Made by a program: the position numbers and the translations under genes. A DNA stretch of 64,000 nt, taken from contig NZ_CP133264.1 of NCBI RefSeq assembly GCF_030915445.1, forward strand, positions 5,179,208-5,243,207. The letters run 5' to 3'. Positions 37,133 through 45,472 of this stretch are shown one piece after another. The stretch is from Clostridium sp. OS1-26. Lineage in GTDB: Bacteria; Bacillota; Clostridia; Clostridiales; Clostridiaceae. The notes below the pieces were generated by a model, which was not told the DNA's origin, ran no database searches, and saw only the letters and a program-made list of their open reading frames with translations. How positions within the stretch are numbered: position 1 is the stretch's first letter; the number at the start of each line of letters is the position of its first letter.

Positions 37133-37675
37133 ATGAAGAAAATAAAAATATCCACTACAGAATTGACTAATTTGAAAATAAATAATAAAAATCCGAAGAA
37201 ACACGTTCACGGAGGCAATTACGTAGGTGAACGTAAAGACGGCAAAATGCATGGTCAAGGAACTTATTTTTATAAGGATGGCAGCAAATATGTAGGACAA
37301 TGGGAAAACAATGAAATGAATGGCGAAGGTACTTTTACTTGGGCATGTGGTGAAAAATACATAGGTCAGTGGAAAGATGATTTACAGCATGGATATGGCA
37401 TATACACCTGGCCTGATGGCGATAGATATGAGGGTCAATGGGAAAAAGGTGAAAAATGCGGATATGGTATTTTTACTTGGGCTGACGAAGAAACTTATGT
37501 TGGCTATTGGAAAAAGGACTTACGCCATGGCAGAGGTATTCACACTTGGATAGACTGCGATAAATATATAGGTGATTGGGACAAGGATATAAGAGAAGGA
37601 AATGGTATGTATATACATGCCAACGGAAAAGTCTCCATAGGAAAATTTAAAGATAATGAACTTTTAATAGAGTAG
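37133..37675 (+). CDS. MORN-repeat protein
   Basis: From about residue 30 the chain is a run of six MORN repeats of 23 residues each, with the pattern Y-x-G-x-W-x-x-x-x-x-x-G-x-G-x-x-x-x-x-D-G, such as YVGQWENNEMNGEGTFTW and YEGQWEKGEKCGYGIFTW. There is no signal peptide or membrane segment. In eukaryotes MORN repeats bind lipids or partner proteins; the bacterial role is not known. The first 30 residues are basic. GAGGAG lies about ten bases before the ATG. It is a single gene with a clear terminator. Confidence 0.9.
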   Translation: MKKIKISTTELTNLKINNKNPKKHVHGGNYVGERKDGKMHGQGTYFYKDGSKYVGQWENNEMNGEGTFTWACGEKYIGQWKDDLQHGYGIYTWPDGDRYEGQWEKGEKCGYGIFTWADEETYVGYWKKDLRHGRGIHTWIDCDKYIGDWDKDIREGNGMYIHANGKVSIGKFKDNELLIE

Positions 37676-37688
37676 ACACTTTAATAAG

Positions 37689-37720
37689 AGCTTGTTGATA
37701 TTTATCAGCAAGCTTTTTTA
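37689..37720 (+). terminator. Terminator after the MORN gene
   Basis: AGCTTGTTGATA pairs with TATCAGCAAGCT, followed by six Ts. Confidence 0.85.
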
Positions 37721-37767
37721 TATTGCAGTCACATAGGATTAAAAATGCTTGTTTTCCATGTTAATTA

Positions 37768-37977
37768 CAATGAAACTCCTTCTCCTTTCGTCGAATGAGT
37801 ACTCGCTGAGTAAGCGAGTCACTTCAAATCAGCACTTCTGTGTAAGTGACTATCACCGAATCACAAATTTGGGATATCTACTTAAGATTTGAATTCTCTG
37901 CTTAAGCGATCATCACAAAATCAGCACTCTGTGTAAGTGATCATTTGAAAATCACAGACTTTGGATGCCTGCTTAAA
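37768..37977 (+). repeat. Intergenic repeat family, copies 2a and 2b in tandem
   Basis: The region starts TGAAACTCCTTCTCC like copy 1. It has a first unit (CAAATCAGCACTTCTGTGTA ... TTTGGGATATCTACTTAAG ... CTCTGCTTAAG) and at once a second, shorter unit (AAAATCAGCACTCTGTGTAA ... CTTTGGATGCCTGCTTAAAT). It is non-coding and fills most of the 400-base gap between the MORN gene and blaI. Related copies lie at 21017-21146 and 52014-52113. Confidence 0.7.
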
Positions 37978-38002
37978 TGTAATATTTATACTTATTTGTA
38001 TA

Positions 38003-38051
38003 TTGACAACTTTGGATCACAGTTGTAAACTAAATATAGATTACAATTGTA
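38003..38051 (+). promoter_or_regulatory. Promoter and BlaI-type operators for the regulator/M56 operon
   Basis: TTGACA (38003) and TAAACT (38026) are spaced by 17 bases. The perfect operator core TACAATTGTA lies at 38042-38051, and a near copy CACAGTTGTA (38018-38027) overlaps the -10. TACA-N2-TGTA is the known BlaI/MecI site, so the operon is likely self-repressed. Confidence 0.8.
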
Positions 38052-38076
38052 GTTTTTAAAAAAGGAGTGACTCTTT

Positions 38077-38448
38077 ATGAAACAAATACCTAAAATATCA
38101 GAGGCAGAATGGGAAGTGCTTAAAATTGTATGGGTAAGTTCACCTTGTACTTCAAATCAAATAATTAAGGCTTTAGAAGAAAGTACAAATTGGAGTCCTA
38201 AAACAATCAAAACACTAATAAACAGACTGGTAAACAAAAATGTATTAGGCTTCAAAGAAGATGGAAGAAGATATCTTTACTATTCATTAGTGGAAGAAAA
38301 TGAATGTATAAAGGCAGAAAATCAATCCTTCTTAAGCAAGGTCTATAATGGTGCTTTAAAAAGCATGTTAGTAAACTTTATAAAAGAAAGCGATTTATCC
38401 AAGGAGGACATAGAAGATTTAAAGCGCATTTTAGATGAGAGGAAATAG
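38077..38448 (+). CDS. BlaI/MecI/CopY family transcriptional repressor
   Basis: A dimeric winged-helix repressor of 123 aa. The DNA-binding part (residues 5-75) reads ISEAEWEVLKIVWVSSPCTSNQIIKAL ... WSPKTIKTLINRLVNKNVLGFKEDGRRYLYY. The C-terminal helices form the dimer. Family members are inactivated by cleavage triggered by the sensor protease encoded next. AAAGGAG lies about nine bases before the ATG, and matching operators lie just upstream. The last codons overlap the ribosome binding site of the M56 gene. Confidence 0.94.
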   Translation: MKQIPKISEAEWEVLKIVWVSSPCTSNQIIKALEESTNWSPKTIKTLINRLVNKNVLGFKEDGRRYLYYSLVEENECIKAENQSFLSKVYNGALKSMLVNFIKESDLSKEDIEDLKRILDERK

Positions 38449-38452
38449 TATT

Positions 38453-40330
38453 ATGTATGAGTTGATTGGTTTCTTTAGTGATTTGTTCAAAATGATATTC
38501 CAAGTATCTATTATAGCTGGTACTCTTGTACTTTTAATACTTATGCTCAGAAAATTATTTAAAGGTAAGCTAGGTGTAAAGTTTCAATATGCTCTATGGT
38601 TCATTGTAGTATTGCGTTTGATAATGCCAACGTTACCCAGAAGCTCTTTTAGCATTTTTAATCTTATGACTAGAATAAGGGAGCTCCCTTACTTATTATT
38701 TGCTATGGGAAAAAACGAAGTTGGCAGCATTGTGGCATATAGTACAGATACTCTCAGCTATATATACAATCAAGGCGCTGTACTAGGTAATTTAACTTCA
38801 CCGAATCTTAGCAGCAGTAATCCTGCATCTTTTAATTGGTCATTTGTAGCAACTCTAGCTTTTATATGGTTACTTGGTATATTTATAATTAGCCTATATA
38901 TAGTTCTGGTAAATATAAAACTGAGATCTAGAATAAAAAAGCAGCCTAAATTTTGTAACAAAGAAGTTATATCAATGCTAGAACAATGTAAACAGCAAAT
39001 GAAGATTGATAAACATATATCATTAATTGAGACGGGAGAGATTAGAACTCCTGCCTTATTTGGTTATATTGAACCTGTAATACTGCTTCCTGAAAACACT
39101 CTGGATGTATTATCAGTAGATAAACTAAGATACGTATTTCTCCATGAGTTATCTCATTTAAAACGTAAAGATATAATTACAAATTGGATTATAAGCATAT
39201 TAAAAATAATTCATTGGTTCAATCCAATTGTTCAATATGGACTTAAAAAAATGTGTGAAGACATGGAGATCTGTTGTGATTCCCTTGCACTTTCCTATAC
39301 AAAGGACGAAGAAGTAAAGGAATATGGATTTACAATCATAAGCCTTATAGAGCGACTTTCAAAACCTGCTCAGGTACCTGGGACTGCCCCTATGGTAAAT
39401 AATAAATCTGAAGTGAAAAGGAGAATTGTTATGATTAAACTATTTAATAAAAAGGCCTATAAGTTCTCTGCATTTGCATTAGCAGCTTTGCTGATTTTAG
39501 GCTGCACTGCTCTTACAGATGCAAAAGCATCTGCCTTTAAAAAGAGTAAATCTGTGCATGTAGATAAAATTGATTATCCTTTTGTAAGTGATCCTCAACT
39601 AATCGGTAGATGGCAGAGTGTAGACTTTGTAGCTAATGTAGAGGATTTTAAAGTAGACACTAAAAGTTTTAAAGGCAATTTATATGTTAAAGAATTAAAC
39701 TTTATAAGTGATGGTAAAGTTTCAAAAACAGCTTGCACCTGGACAAAAGATCACATTCTTAATCCTGTAGAAAAAACCGACAGTAAGTATCTAATCAAAG
39801 ATATAAATGGCTCAACTTATATGTTCTTCGAGTGGAAAAGTGGCGATTACACTCTAAGAGGAATGAAGCCAGAATACTATGTGCTAAGAAAGATAAGTTC
39901 TACTCCTTCTCTTACAACTAATATGTTTGGAAAAGAAGTAAAAACTAGAACTGACAAAATAGACTATCCATTTGTAAATGATTCTCAGGTTATAGGTAAA
40001 TGGGAAAGTGTAGACTTTGTTCAAAAAATTGAAAACTTTAAACCAGGCGTCCAAAAATGGAAATCAGACCTATGCATATCGAATTTGACCTTTAATGAAA
40101 AGGGAGACTTGCTTATGGAAGGTACAGCTGCCAATGAAAATGGTAAGACAGCTAGCATACACCTTTCCTGGACACAAGGATTAATAATTAATAAAGAGGT
40201 TAAAACAGCATCTAAATATATAATAAAAGACATACATGGAGAAAGATACATGTTCTTCGAATGGAAAAATGGAGATTATATAGAAAGAGGAGCAACTCCT
40301 TGCTACTATGTATTGAAGCAGGTAAAATAA
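38453..40330 (+). CDS. BlaR1/MecR1-type M56 membrane peptidase with duplicated C-terminal domain
   Basis: A membrane sensor protease. Helices lie near residues 15-35, 48-62 and 130-155. The zinc motif HELSH is at 231-235 with the third ligand region EICCDSLAL about 40 residues on, and another membrane helix at about 343-360. Instead of the penicillin-binding domain of BlaR1, the outer part has two copies of a module of about 110 residues (DKIDYPFVSDPQLIGRWQSVDF ... YMFFEWKSGDY and DKIDYPFVNDSQVIGKWESV ... YMFFEWKNGDY). The ligand is therefore unlikely to be a beta-lactam. The start is the ATG at 38453, after AGAGGA; an upstream in-frame ATG overlaps the regulator. A terminator follows. Confidence 0.9.
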   Translation: MYELIGFFSDLFKMIFQVSIIAGTLVLLILMLRKLFKGKLGVKFQYALWFIVVLRLIMPTLPRSSFSIFNLMTRIRELPYLLFAMGKNEVGSIVAYSTDTLSYIYNQGAVLGNLTSPNLSSSNPASFNWSFVATLAFIWLLGIFIISLYIVLVNIKLRSRIKKQPKFCNKEVISMLEQCKQQMKIDKHISLIETGEIRTPALFGYIEPVILLPENTLDVLSVDKLRYVFLHELSHLKRKDIITNWIISILKIIHWFNPIVQYGLKKMCEDMEICCDSLALSYTKDEEVKEYGFTIISLIERLSKPAQVPGTAPMVNNKSEVKRRIVMIKLFNKKAYKFSAFALAALLILGCTALTDAKASAFKKSKSVHVDKIDYPFVSDPQLIGRWQSVDFVANVEDFKVDTKSFKGNLYVKELNFISDGKVSKTACTWTKDHILNPVEKTDSKYLIKDINGSTYMFFEWKSGDYTLRGMKPEYYVLRKISSTPSLTTNMFGKEVKTRTDKIDYPFVNDSQVIGKWESVDFVQKIENFKPGVQKWKSDLCISNLTFNEKGDLLMEGTAANENGKTASIHLSWTQGLIINKEVKTASKYIIKDIHGERYMFFEWKNGDYIERGATPCYYVLKQVK

Positions 40331-40332
40331 AT

Positions 40333-40370
40333 AAAAAGCCGTGCTGGATCCACTTCCAGTACGGTTTTTA
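40333..40370 (+). terminator. Terminator after the M56 gene
   Basis: AAAAAGCCGTGCTGGA pairs with TCCAGTACGGTTTTT, with a T tail. Confidence 0.85.
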
Positions 40371-40400
40371 TATTGCCCATAGTTTCTGTTTATCCAAAAA

Positions 40401-41126
40401 CTATTTATTGTCACATGTTCTTTTATATATTTCCATTAATCCAACTACTGCAAGTATAGTAACTATACAATAAATATTATCATACAAGTTAATATTATAA
40501 TTCATAGTATTTAATCCAAGAAGCTTTTCAATTATAAACTTTATACAAAACATAATAATCATGAGAATAGCTATAGGTCCTATTATGCTTTTATCATTTA
40601 TATTGATTCTGGAATTGATTCTTTTATGTCCTGGAATATATCCAGGAACATATGCAGGGGGAACCGATACAGTTCCCTGCTTTTTAAGTTTTAAAATAAA
40701 TATTATAAGTATACACAATGCATTTGTTTCTATAAATTGATCCATAGTAATAGTAAAATTAACAGAATCACCATTAAGTATATTAGAAAAGCCCATTATA
40801 GCTACAATTAATATCATTAACATTAAATATTTTTGCGTATAACTAACTATTTTGTAGGCGCTGCTCTTGCTGTTATTATATTCATCAATAATTGATTTAC
40901 AAAACATCTCATAGTCTTTTCCAATAAACAAATCTATAGATTTATCTTCAATTTGAGCCTGCAGCATCATATCCATAATTTGCTGCAAAACTTCTTCTTT
41001 TTCCCTAAGTGTTAAGTCGCTGCTTTGAATATACTCAGTTATATTCTTATATAAACGTAGATTTCCCTCACTCAATTTTTTCTGCTCTTTAAATCTAATT
41101 CTTTTTAATCGAATTGCAGATAACAT
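40401..41126 (-). CDS. PadR-partner membrane protein (HAAS/DUF1048-like)
   Basis: A 241-aa protein with a cytosolic helical N-terminal part (about residues 20-90; YKNITEYIQSSDLTLREKEEVLQQIMDMM ... FIGKDYEMFCKSIIDEY), which fits the HAAS/DUF1048 type that is usually encoded with PadR regulators. Four hydrophobic helices follow (about 98-115, 128-150, 185-205, 215-235). Function is unknown; such proteins may sequester or signal to the regulator. Only three bases separate it from padR, and its GGGGGAG site overlaps the padR stop, so translation is coupled. Confidence 0.75.
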   Translation of the reverse strand: MLSAIRLKRIRFKEQKKLSEGNLRLYKNITEYIQSSDLTLREKEEVLQQIMDMMLQAQIEDKSIDLFIGKDYEMFCKSIIDEYNNSKSSAYKIVSYTQKYLMLMILIVAIMGFSNILNGDSVNFTITMDQFIETNALCILIIFILKLKKQGTVSVPPAYVPGYIPGHKRINSRININDKSIIGPIAILMIIMFCIKFIIEKLLGLNTMNYNINLYDNIYCIVTILAVVGLMEIYKRTCDNK

Positions 41127-41129
41127 AGT

Positions 41130-41450
41130 TTACTCCCCCAAGACATTATCAATATTTTTTTTTATTTCTTCCCATGATGATATAAACTCCTTTAATTCGG
41201 TAACACCTTCTTCTGTAAGGTAATAATATTTTCTCATAGGTCCTAAAGGAGATTTTTTCATAACAGAATATAATAATTTTTTCTTTTCAAGCCTTATAAG
41301 TATAGGATATACACTGCCTTCCGAAATATCTTTAAAACCAAATTCTATTAATTTCTCACATATTTCATAGCCATATGTTTCGTTATTATTTACTACCTTT
41401 AAAATGCATCCTTCAAGTAATCCTTTTAATATCTGTGTAGTATTAGCCAC
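41130..41450 (-). CDS. PadR family transcriptional regulator
   Basis: A 106-aa winged-helix regulator: LKGLLEGCILKVVNNNETYGYEICEKLIEFGFKDISEGSVYPILIRLEKKKLL then the wing PMRKYYYLTEEG and a dimerisation helix. This is the short PadR class (subfamily 2). It is the first gene of a two-gene unit with a membrane partner, behind a strong promoter overlapped by an inverted repeat, which suggests self-repression. The signal is unknown. Confidence 0.93.
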   Translation of the reverse strand: MANTTQILKGLLEGCILKVVNNNETYGYEICEKLIEFGFKDISEGSVYPILIRLEKKKLLYSVMKKSPLGPMRKYYYLTEEGVTELKEFISSWEEIKKNIDNVLGE

Positions 41451-41490
41451 TAAATCACCTACTTTGTATTACATAATAGCTTATGTTTTA

Positions 41491-41523
41491 ATAATACACC
41501 CACTACTTGGTAATGTCAAGTAG
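41491..41523 (-). promoter_or_regulatory. padR promoter with overlapping inverted repeat
   Basis: On the minus strand TTGACA (41514-41519) and TATTAT (41491-41496) are exactly 17 bases apart. CTACTTGACATTACCAAGTAG (41502-41523) is a palindrome with a five-base centre covering the -35, the likely PadR operator. Confidence 0.8.
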
Positions 41524-41613
41524 CCTTTTAGAAACTTCTGCTCTATACGCAATTGTATTGTTTCCCATTCTTTATAAAAGTTAGCTTAATAAAAAAACAC
41601 TGCAAAAAATAAA

Positions 41614-41641
41614 AAGACTAAGAAATTTCTCTCCTAATCTT
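41614..41641 (-). terminator. Terminator after the HD-GYP gene
   Basis: AAGATTAGG pairs, with wobble, with CTTAGTCTT on the minus strand, followed by TTTTATTTTTT. Confidence 0.6.
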
Positions 41642-41654
41642 ATTCTATGTTTTA

Positions 41655-42770
41655 TTACCCTACAACTTCGTACTCTGGTCCCTTTATAACTAGTCCCAAT
41701 TCACATCTAAGATCTCTATATAAGTCTTCACCTTTTTCATTTTTTCTATTTATAATTTTAACCTTAGGTCTTAGCGTAAAATTAGGATAAACTTCTTCTA
41801 CTACTGCTATTTCTTCGTTACTTAATCTCACTATAGTGCCTTCTGGATATGGGACTATAGATCTGCTGAAAGCTTTGACTACCTCATAACTAAACTGAGT
41901 TTGTCCATTTGCCATAATGTATTCCACTGCATCATTAGGACTCATAGCTTTTCTATAAGGTCGGTCTGATGTCAGTGCATCATACACGTCTGCAACTGCC
42001 ACTATTTTAGCTAATTGATTTATTTCATCATTGCTTCTCTTATCTGGGTATCCTTTTCCATCTTCTCTTTCATGATGCTGCAAGGCTATGATTCTGGAAA
42101 CTGCTGATATATCTACACTACCTTTTAAAAAATCATATCCTCTCTTTGTGTGTTCTCTCACAATTTTAATTTCTTCTTCTGTAAGTTTATCATTTTTTTG
42201 CAATATACTATCTGGTATTAGCGCCTTACCTATATCATGAATAAGTGCTCCTAAGCATAAATCGTATAATTTTTTCTTATCTAATTGTAGTTGTATGCCT
42301 ATTACCAAAGATAAAACAGCCACATTAACACTATGCTGATAAGTATAGCTATCTGTACTTTTTATATCTACAATATTAATTAAAACAGTTCTTCTACCAA
42401 GAAGTTCCCCCATAAGTTCATTAACAACATCGCCAATAGACTTAAAATAATTTTGCTTTTCCGCTATAAGTTTTTTATCCTGTGTACTGCTTTTTCCTGT
42501 ATTTAAATTGAACTTGTCAAAGCTATAAAAAGTATCCTTTATAGTTTTAATAGCCTTTTGCCTTAATTCTGGTTTTATTAAATCCTCAACTTCCTTATCA
42601 CTATATTCATCATTTATGTACATACTGAATATACCTAATTGTTTTACTCTTCTAATATAATTTTCAGTAAGCTTTACACCTTCTCTTAATAAAACCGCGC
42701 CTTTGTCATCATAAATAGTTTTCGCTAAAAAACTTCCCGCTTTAGCATATTGTATTGGCACAAGTCTCAT
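41655..42770 (-). CDS. HD-GYP domain protein, probable cyclic di-GMP phosphodiesterase
   Basis: An N-terminal DUF3391-like segment (residues 1-60, LAKTIYDDKGAVLLREGVKLTENYIRRVKQLGI) precedes the HD-GYP domain (about 130-300). The domain has the metal-binding YQHSVNVAVLSL, LIHDIGKALIPDSIL, HTKRGYDFL, LQHHEREDGKGYP and VAVADVYDALTSDRPYRKA. These give a full set of ligands. The C-terminal 60 residues are beta-rich (VRLSNEEIAVVEEVYPNFTLRPKV). GAGGGGGG precedes the ATG. It is a single gene that pairs functionally with the diguanylate cyclase at 22522. Confidence 0.93.
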   Translation of the reverse strand: MRLVPIQYAKAGSFLAKTIYDDKGAVLLREGVKLTENYIRRVKQLGIFSMYINDEYSDKEVEDLIKPELRQKAIKTIKDTFYSFDKFNLNTGKSSTQDKKLIAEKQNYFKSIGDVVNELMGELLGRRTVLINIVDIKSTDSYTYQHSVNVAVLSLVIGIQLQLDKKKLYDLCLGALIHDIGKALIPDSILQKNDKLTEEEIKIVREHTKRGYDFLKGSVDISAVSRIIALQHHEREDGKGYPDKRSNDEINQLAKIVAVADVYDALTSDRPYRKAMSPNDAVEYIMANGQTQFSYEVVKAFSRSIVPYPEGTIVRLSNEEIAVVEEVYPNFTLRPKVKIINRKNEKGEDLYRDLRCELGLVIKGPEYEVVG

Positions 42771-42959
42771 TATATTCCCCCCTCTAAGTCAGCAATCATT
42801 ACTCTGCTTATCTTCTATAAACAGGATTCTTGGCAAATTAGTTTAATATCAAAAGTTTATCTAATATATACACCAATATTTTATTACATATGAAAAAATT
42901 GCCAATTAAATTGTATTCCTCTTGAATTAAACATAACTGTCTAAGAACATTATACCAAA

Positions 42960-42989
42960 AACCTGCCAGTTTTTATACTGGCAGGTTTA
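42960..42989 (-). terminator. Terminator after truA
   Basis: AAACCTGCCAGTATA pairs with ACTGGCAGGTTTTT-type sequence on the minus strand; 10-base perfect stem with a T tail. Confidence 0.85.
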
Positions 42990-43028
42990 AATTTATAAAT
43001 TTAATCTTGTTTTAATAGAAATTTATCT

Positions 43029-43766
43029 TTAGTATTGAATGCTTTTTAAACATAAGCCCTTTGCCTGAGCTATTGGCCCTGCTTCTGACCTCTTCATTTC
43101 ATTTAATATTCTTTCTACATCATCTCTATTAAGATTGCCTTTACCTACTTCTAAAAGAGTTCCTGTAATAATTCTTACCATATTTAACAAAAAGCTATTT
43201 CCATTTACCTCAATTTCTATCATTCCATCATCTTTTGTTATATGTATATAATTAATAGTTCTAACAGTGGATTTAGTGCTAGATTTTAAGCTGGTAAAAC
43301 TCTTAAAGTCATGAGTCCCTATTAAACCCTCTGCTGCATTTTTCATTTCATTTAGATTTAATTCTTCATCAGTATGATAAGCATATTTTCTATTAAATAC
43401 GTTTCTAAATCTATTATTATTTATTCTATATACATAAGTTTTTGATTTCACATTATATCTTGCATGAAATCTTTCTGTTGTATCTTTCATGGACTTTACT
43501 ACTATATCTTCAGGCAAAAATTCATACAAATAATTTAACATATCATCTACAGTTAAAGTACAATTAGTATGGAAATTTGCTATATAATTTTCAGCATGTA
43601 CTCCTGAATCAGTTCTTCCGCAACCTACTACTTGAATATCTTCTCCTGTCATTTTAGATAATACATTTTCTATTTTAGCTTGTATAGTTGGAATATCTCC
43701 TTTTTGTTTTTGCCATCCTTTATATCTAGTTCCGTCATACTCAATTGACATTTTTAAGTTTCTCAT
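43029..43766 (-). CDS. truA: tRNA pseudouridine(38-40) synthase TruA
   Basis: TruA modifies uridines in the tRNA anticodon arm. Seen: IEYDGTRYKGWQKQ at the start, the catalytic Asp in VGCGRTDSGVHAENYIANF near residue 53, HARYNVKSKTYVYRI near 105, and LLNMVRIITGTLLEVGKG near 200. Length 245 aa is typical. AAGGTGG lies seven bases before the ATG. It is a single gene here, away from the ribosomal-protein cluster where truA often sits in clostridia, so it may be a second copy. Confidence 0.96.
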   Translation of the reverse strand: MRNLKMSIEYDGTRYKGWQKQKGDIPTIQAKIENVLSKMTGEDIQVVGCGRTDSGVHAENYIANFHTNCTLTVDDMLNYLYEFLPEDIVVKSMKDTTERFHARYNVKSKTYVYRINNNRFRNVFNRKYAYHTDEELNLNEMKNAAEGLIGTHDFKSFTSLKSSTKSTVRTINYIHITKDDGMIEIEVNGNSFLLNMVRIITGTLLEVGKGNLNRDDVERILNEMKRSEAGPIAQAKGLCLKSIQY

Positions 43767-43916
43767 ATAGTACCACCTTTAATTTATTTTCTTATCCTTT
43801 TCTTAATTTTTCCCAAGGACATTTTAATTATATACTTCATATTGAAATAAATCTAGCCAGCTGAAAATGTATGAAACTCTGATTTTAAAACACTCCCACT
43901 TCTGAGTTAAGTATTT

Positions 43917-44711
43917 TTAAATTGAAGATGCATACTTATAAATTACATTATAAACACCATCATCATTATTACTTTTAGCTACAAAGTTAGCATGTTTTTT
44001 TACATCTTCTGGAGCGTTCTCCATAGCATAGCTATAGTGTGCTGTTTTAAACATAGTTAGATCATTATAATAATCCCCAAAAACCATTGTATTTTTCTCT
44101 TCTATTTTAAACTTTTCCTGAAGTATTTTTATGGCATTTCCCTTACTTACTCCTTTGTTCATTATATCTATCCAACAATCCCCTGATACAACAAATTCAA
44201 GGTTATCATTAAGGTTATTTCTTAAGTATTGAAGCATAGGTGCTTTTACCCCATCTTTTGCATAATAGGTCATTTTATAAATAGGAACCTTTACTTCACT
44301 AAAAGATTCTAGTACTACTGCTTTAACTCCAAAAGTATTAAATTGATGTAATATTGTCTCCGATGGATTTACTATATATCCATCTTCTGCCCCAAATAAA
44401 AACAACTCTTCACCAAATTCACGCTCAAAATTTATTACTTCCTGTATATCCTCTTGGGAAATGCAATTTGAATACAATGTTTTACCGTTCCTATTATATT
44501 TTATGAGAGCGCCATTATGTGCAATAAATAACATATTTGTATCTACTTTTTCAAAGTTTTTATTAAGCTGATCATAAGATCGTCCACTTGCTGCTAAAAA
44601 TTTTATACCTTTTTCATTTAGATTATTTATTAAATCAAATATCTTTTCATTTATTTTTCCTTGATCATTTACCAGAGTACCATCCATGTCAGTTGCAATA
44701 AGCTTTATCAT
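43917..44711 (-). CDS. Cof-type HAD hydrolase (sugar-phosphatase-like)
   Basis: A HAD phosphatase with a C2-type cap. Motif I is IATDMDGTLVND at residue 4; motif II is AASGRS near 40; the Lys of motif III is in GVSKGNAIKIL near 190; and motif IV is VFGDYYNDLTMF near 210. Length 264 aa fits the Cof family, which acts on sugar phosphates or flavin-type substrates. The substrate is not set by sequence. AAAGGAGG lies about nine bases before the ATG. Single gene. Confidence 0.93.
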   Translation of the reverse strand: MIKLIATDMDGTLVNDQGKINEKIFDLINNLNEKGIKFLAASGRSYDQLNKNFEKVDTNMLFIAHNGALIKYNRNGKTLYSNCISQEDIQEVINFEREFGEELFLFGAEDGYIVNPSETILHQFNTFGVKAVVLESFSEVKVPIYKMTYYAKDGVKAPMLQYLRNNLNDNLEFVVSGDCWIDIMNKGVSKGNAIKILQEKFKIEEKNTMVFGDYYNDLTMFKTAHYSYAMENAPEDVKKHANFVAKSNNDDGVYNVIYKYASSI

Positions 44712-45087
44712 GTTATTTGTCCTCCTTTAAAGCATGTTCTAAAAATTATAGTATCATAAATTATTCTATTGCTCTATAGAATTCTTCAATATATGCACGA
44801 AAAGAACATTAATTTTCACCCCATTAATGGAATGAAATACATTTATTTCCTAGGAAATATAACTCTCTAGTTTTAAAATATTTTCTCTTTATTGCCAATT
44901 AGCTTGAAGCGTTTAATTTTGAACTTATAGGTATTTAAAGAATGTTTTCTTTTAAACTCAAGTTTTTTGACACTCAAGAAATAGCAATTTGTTAAAATTA
45001 TTGCTTAAATGATAAAAACATCAGATTAAATCTATATATTTATTTTCATTTCTCCAATAATTTTATTAAAAAAATGAAAAATTAATA

Positions 45088-45116
45088 TTGACATATTTTA
45101 AAAATAGAATTATAAT
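45088..45116 (+). promoter_or_regulatory. asnA promoter
   Basis: TTGACA and TATAAT, both perfect, are exactly 17 bases apart, about 40 bases before the T-box leader begins. The gap before it (44712-45087) holds nothing else that I can see. Confidence 0.92.
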
Positions 45117-45154
45117 TTACTCAACAGTTAACAATAATAAATACAACGAACTTA

Positions 45155-45422
45155 AATACTATGAAGAGAAGAGTAGTTATAGGGATATTTATAGAGAGTC
45201 GGGAATGGTGGAAGCCTGATATGATACCTATATATGAAGAACGTCTCGGAGTTTCTAACCGAAATCTTTTGAAAGTAGGCTTAGACGGAGCCAACCCGTT
45301 AAATATTGGACAGTATCGAATTTTTATTCTGTACTGATTTAAAGTGAGCTATTTAGCTAATTTGGGTGGTACCGCGGAAGTTTGCCTTTCGTCCCTTTTA
45401 TGGGATGAAAAGGCTTTTTTTA
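45155..45422 (+). promoter_or_regulatory. T-box riboswitch, asparagine-specific
   Basis: The leader has a long stem I, the conserved T-box GGGTGGTACCGCGG at 45364-45377, and a competing terminator GCCTTTCGTCCC/GGGATGAAAAGGC followed by seven Ts. In the specifier position near the end of stem I (GAAGAACGTC) the codon AAC at 45240-45242 specifies Asn, which fits asnA. Uncharged tRNA-Asn would favour the antiterminator and turn on the gene. Confidence 0.95.
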
Positions 45423-45472
45423 TTGTAAAAAACATAGTAATTTAAATTATCAATTTGTGGGAGGAAAAAATT

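Noticed and set aside
38077..40330. Calling the BlaI/M56 pair a beta-lactam resistance system
   Set aside because: There is no penicillin-binding domain and no beta-lactamase gene in the neighbourhood.
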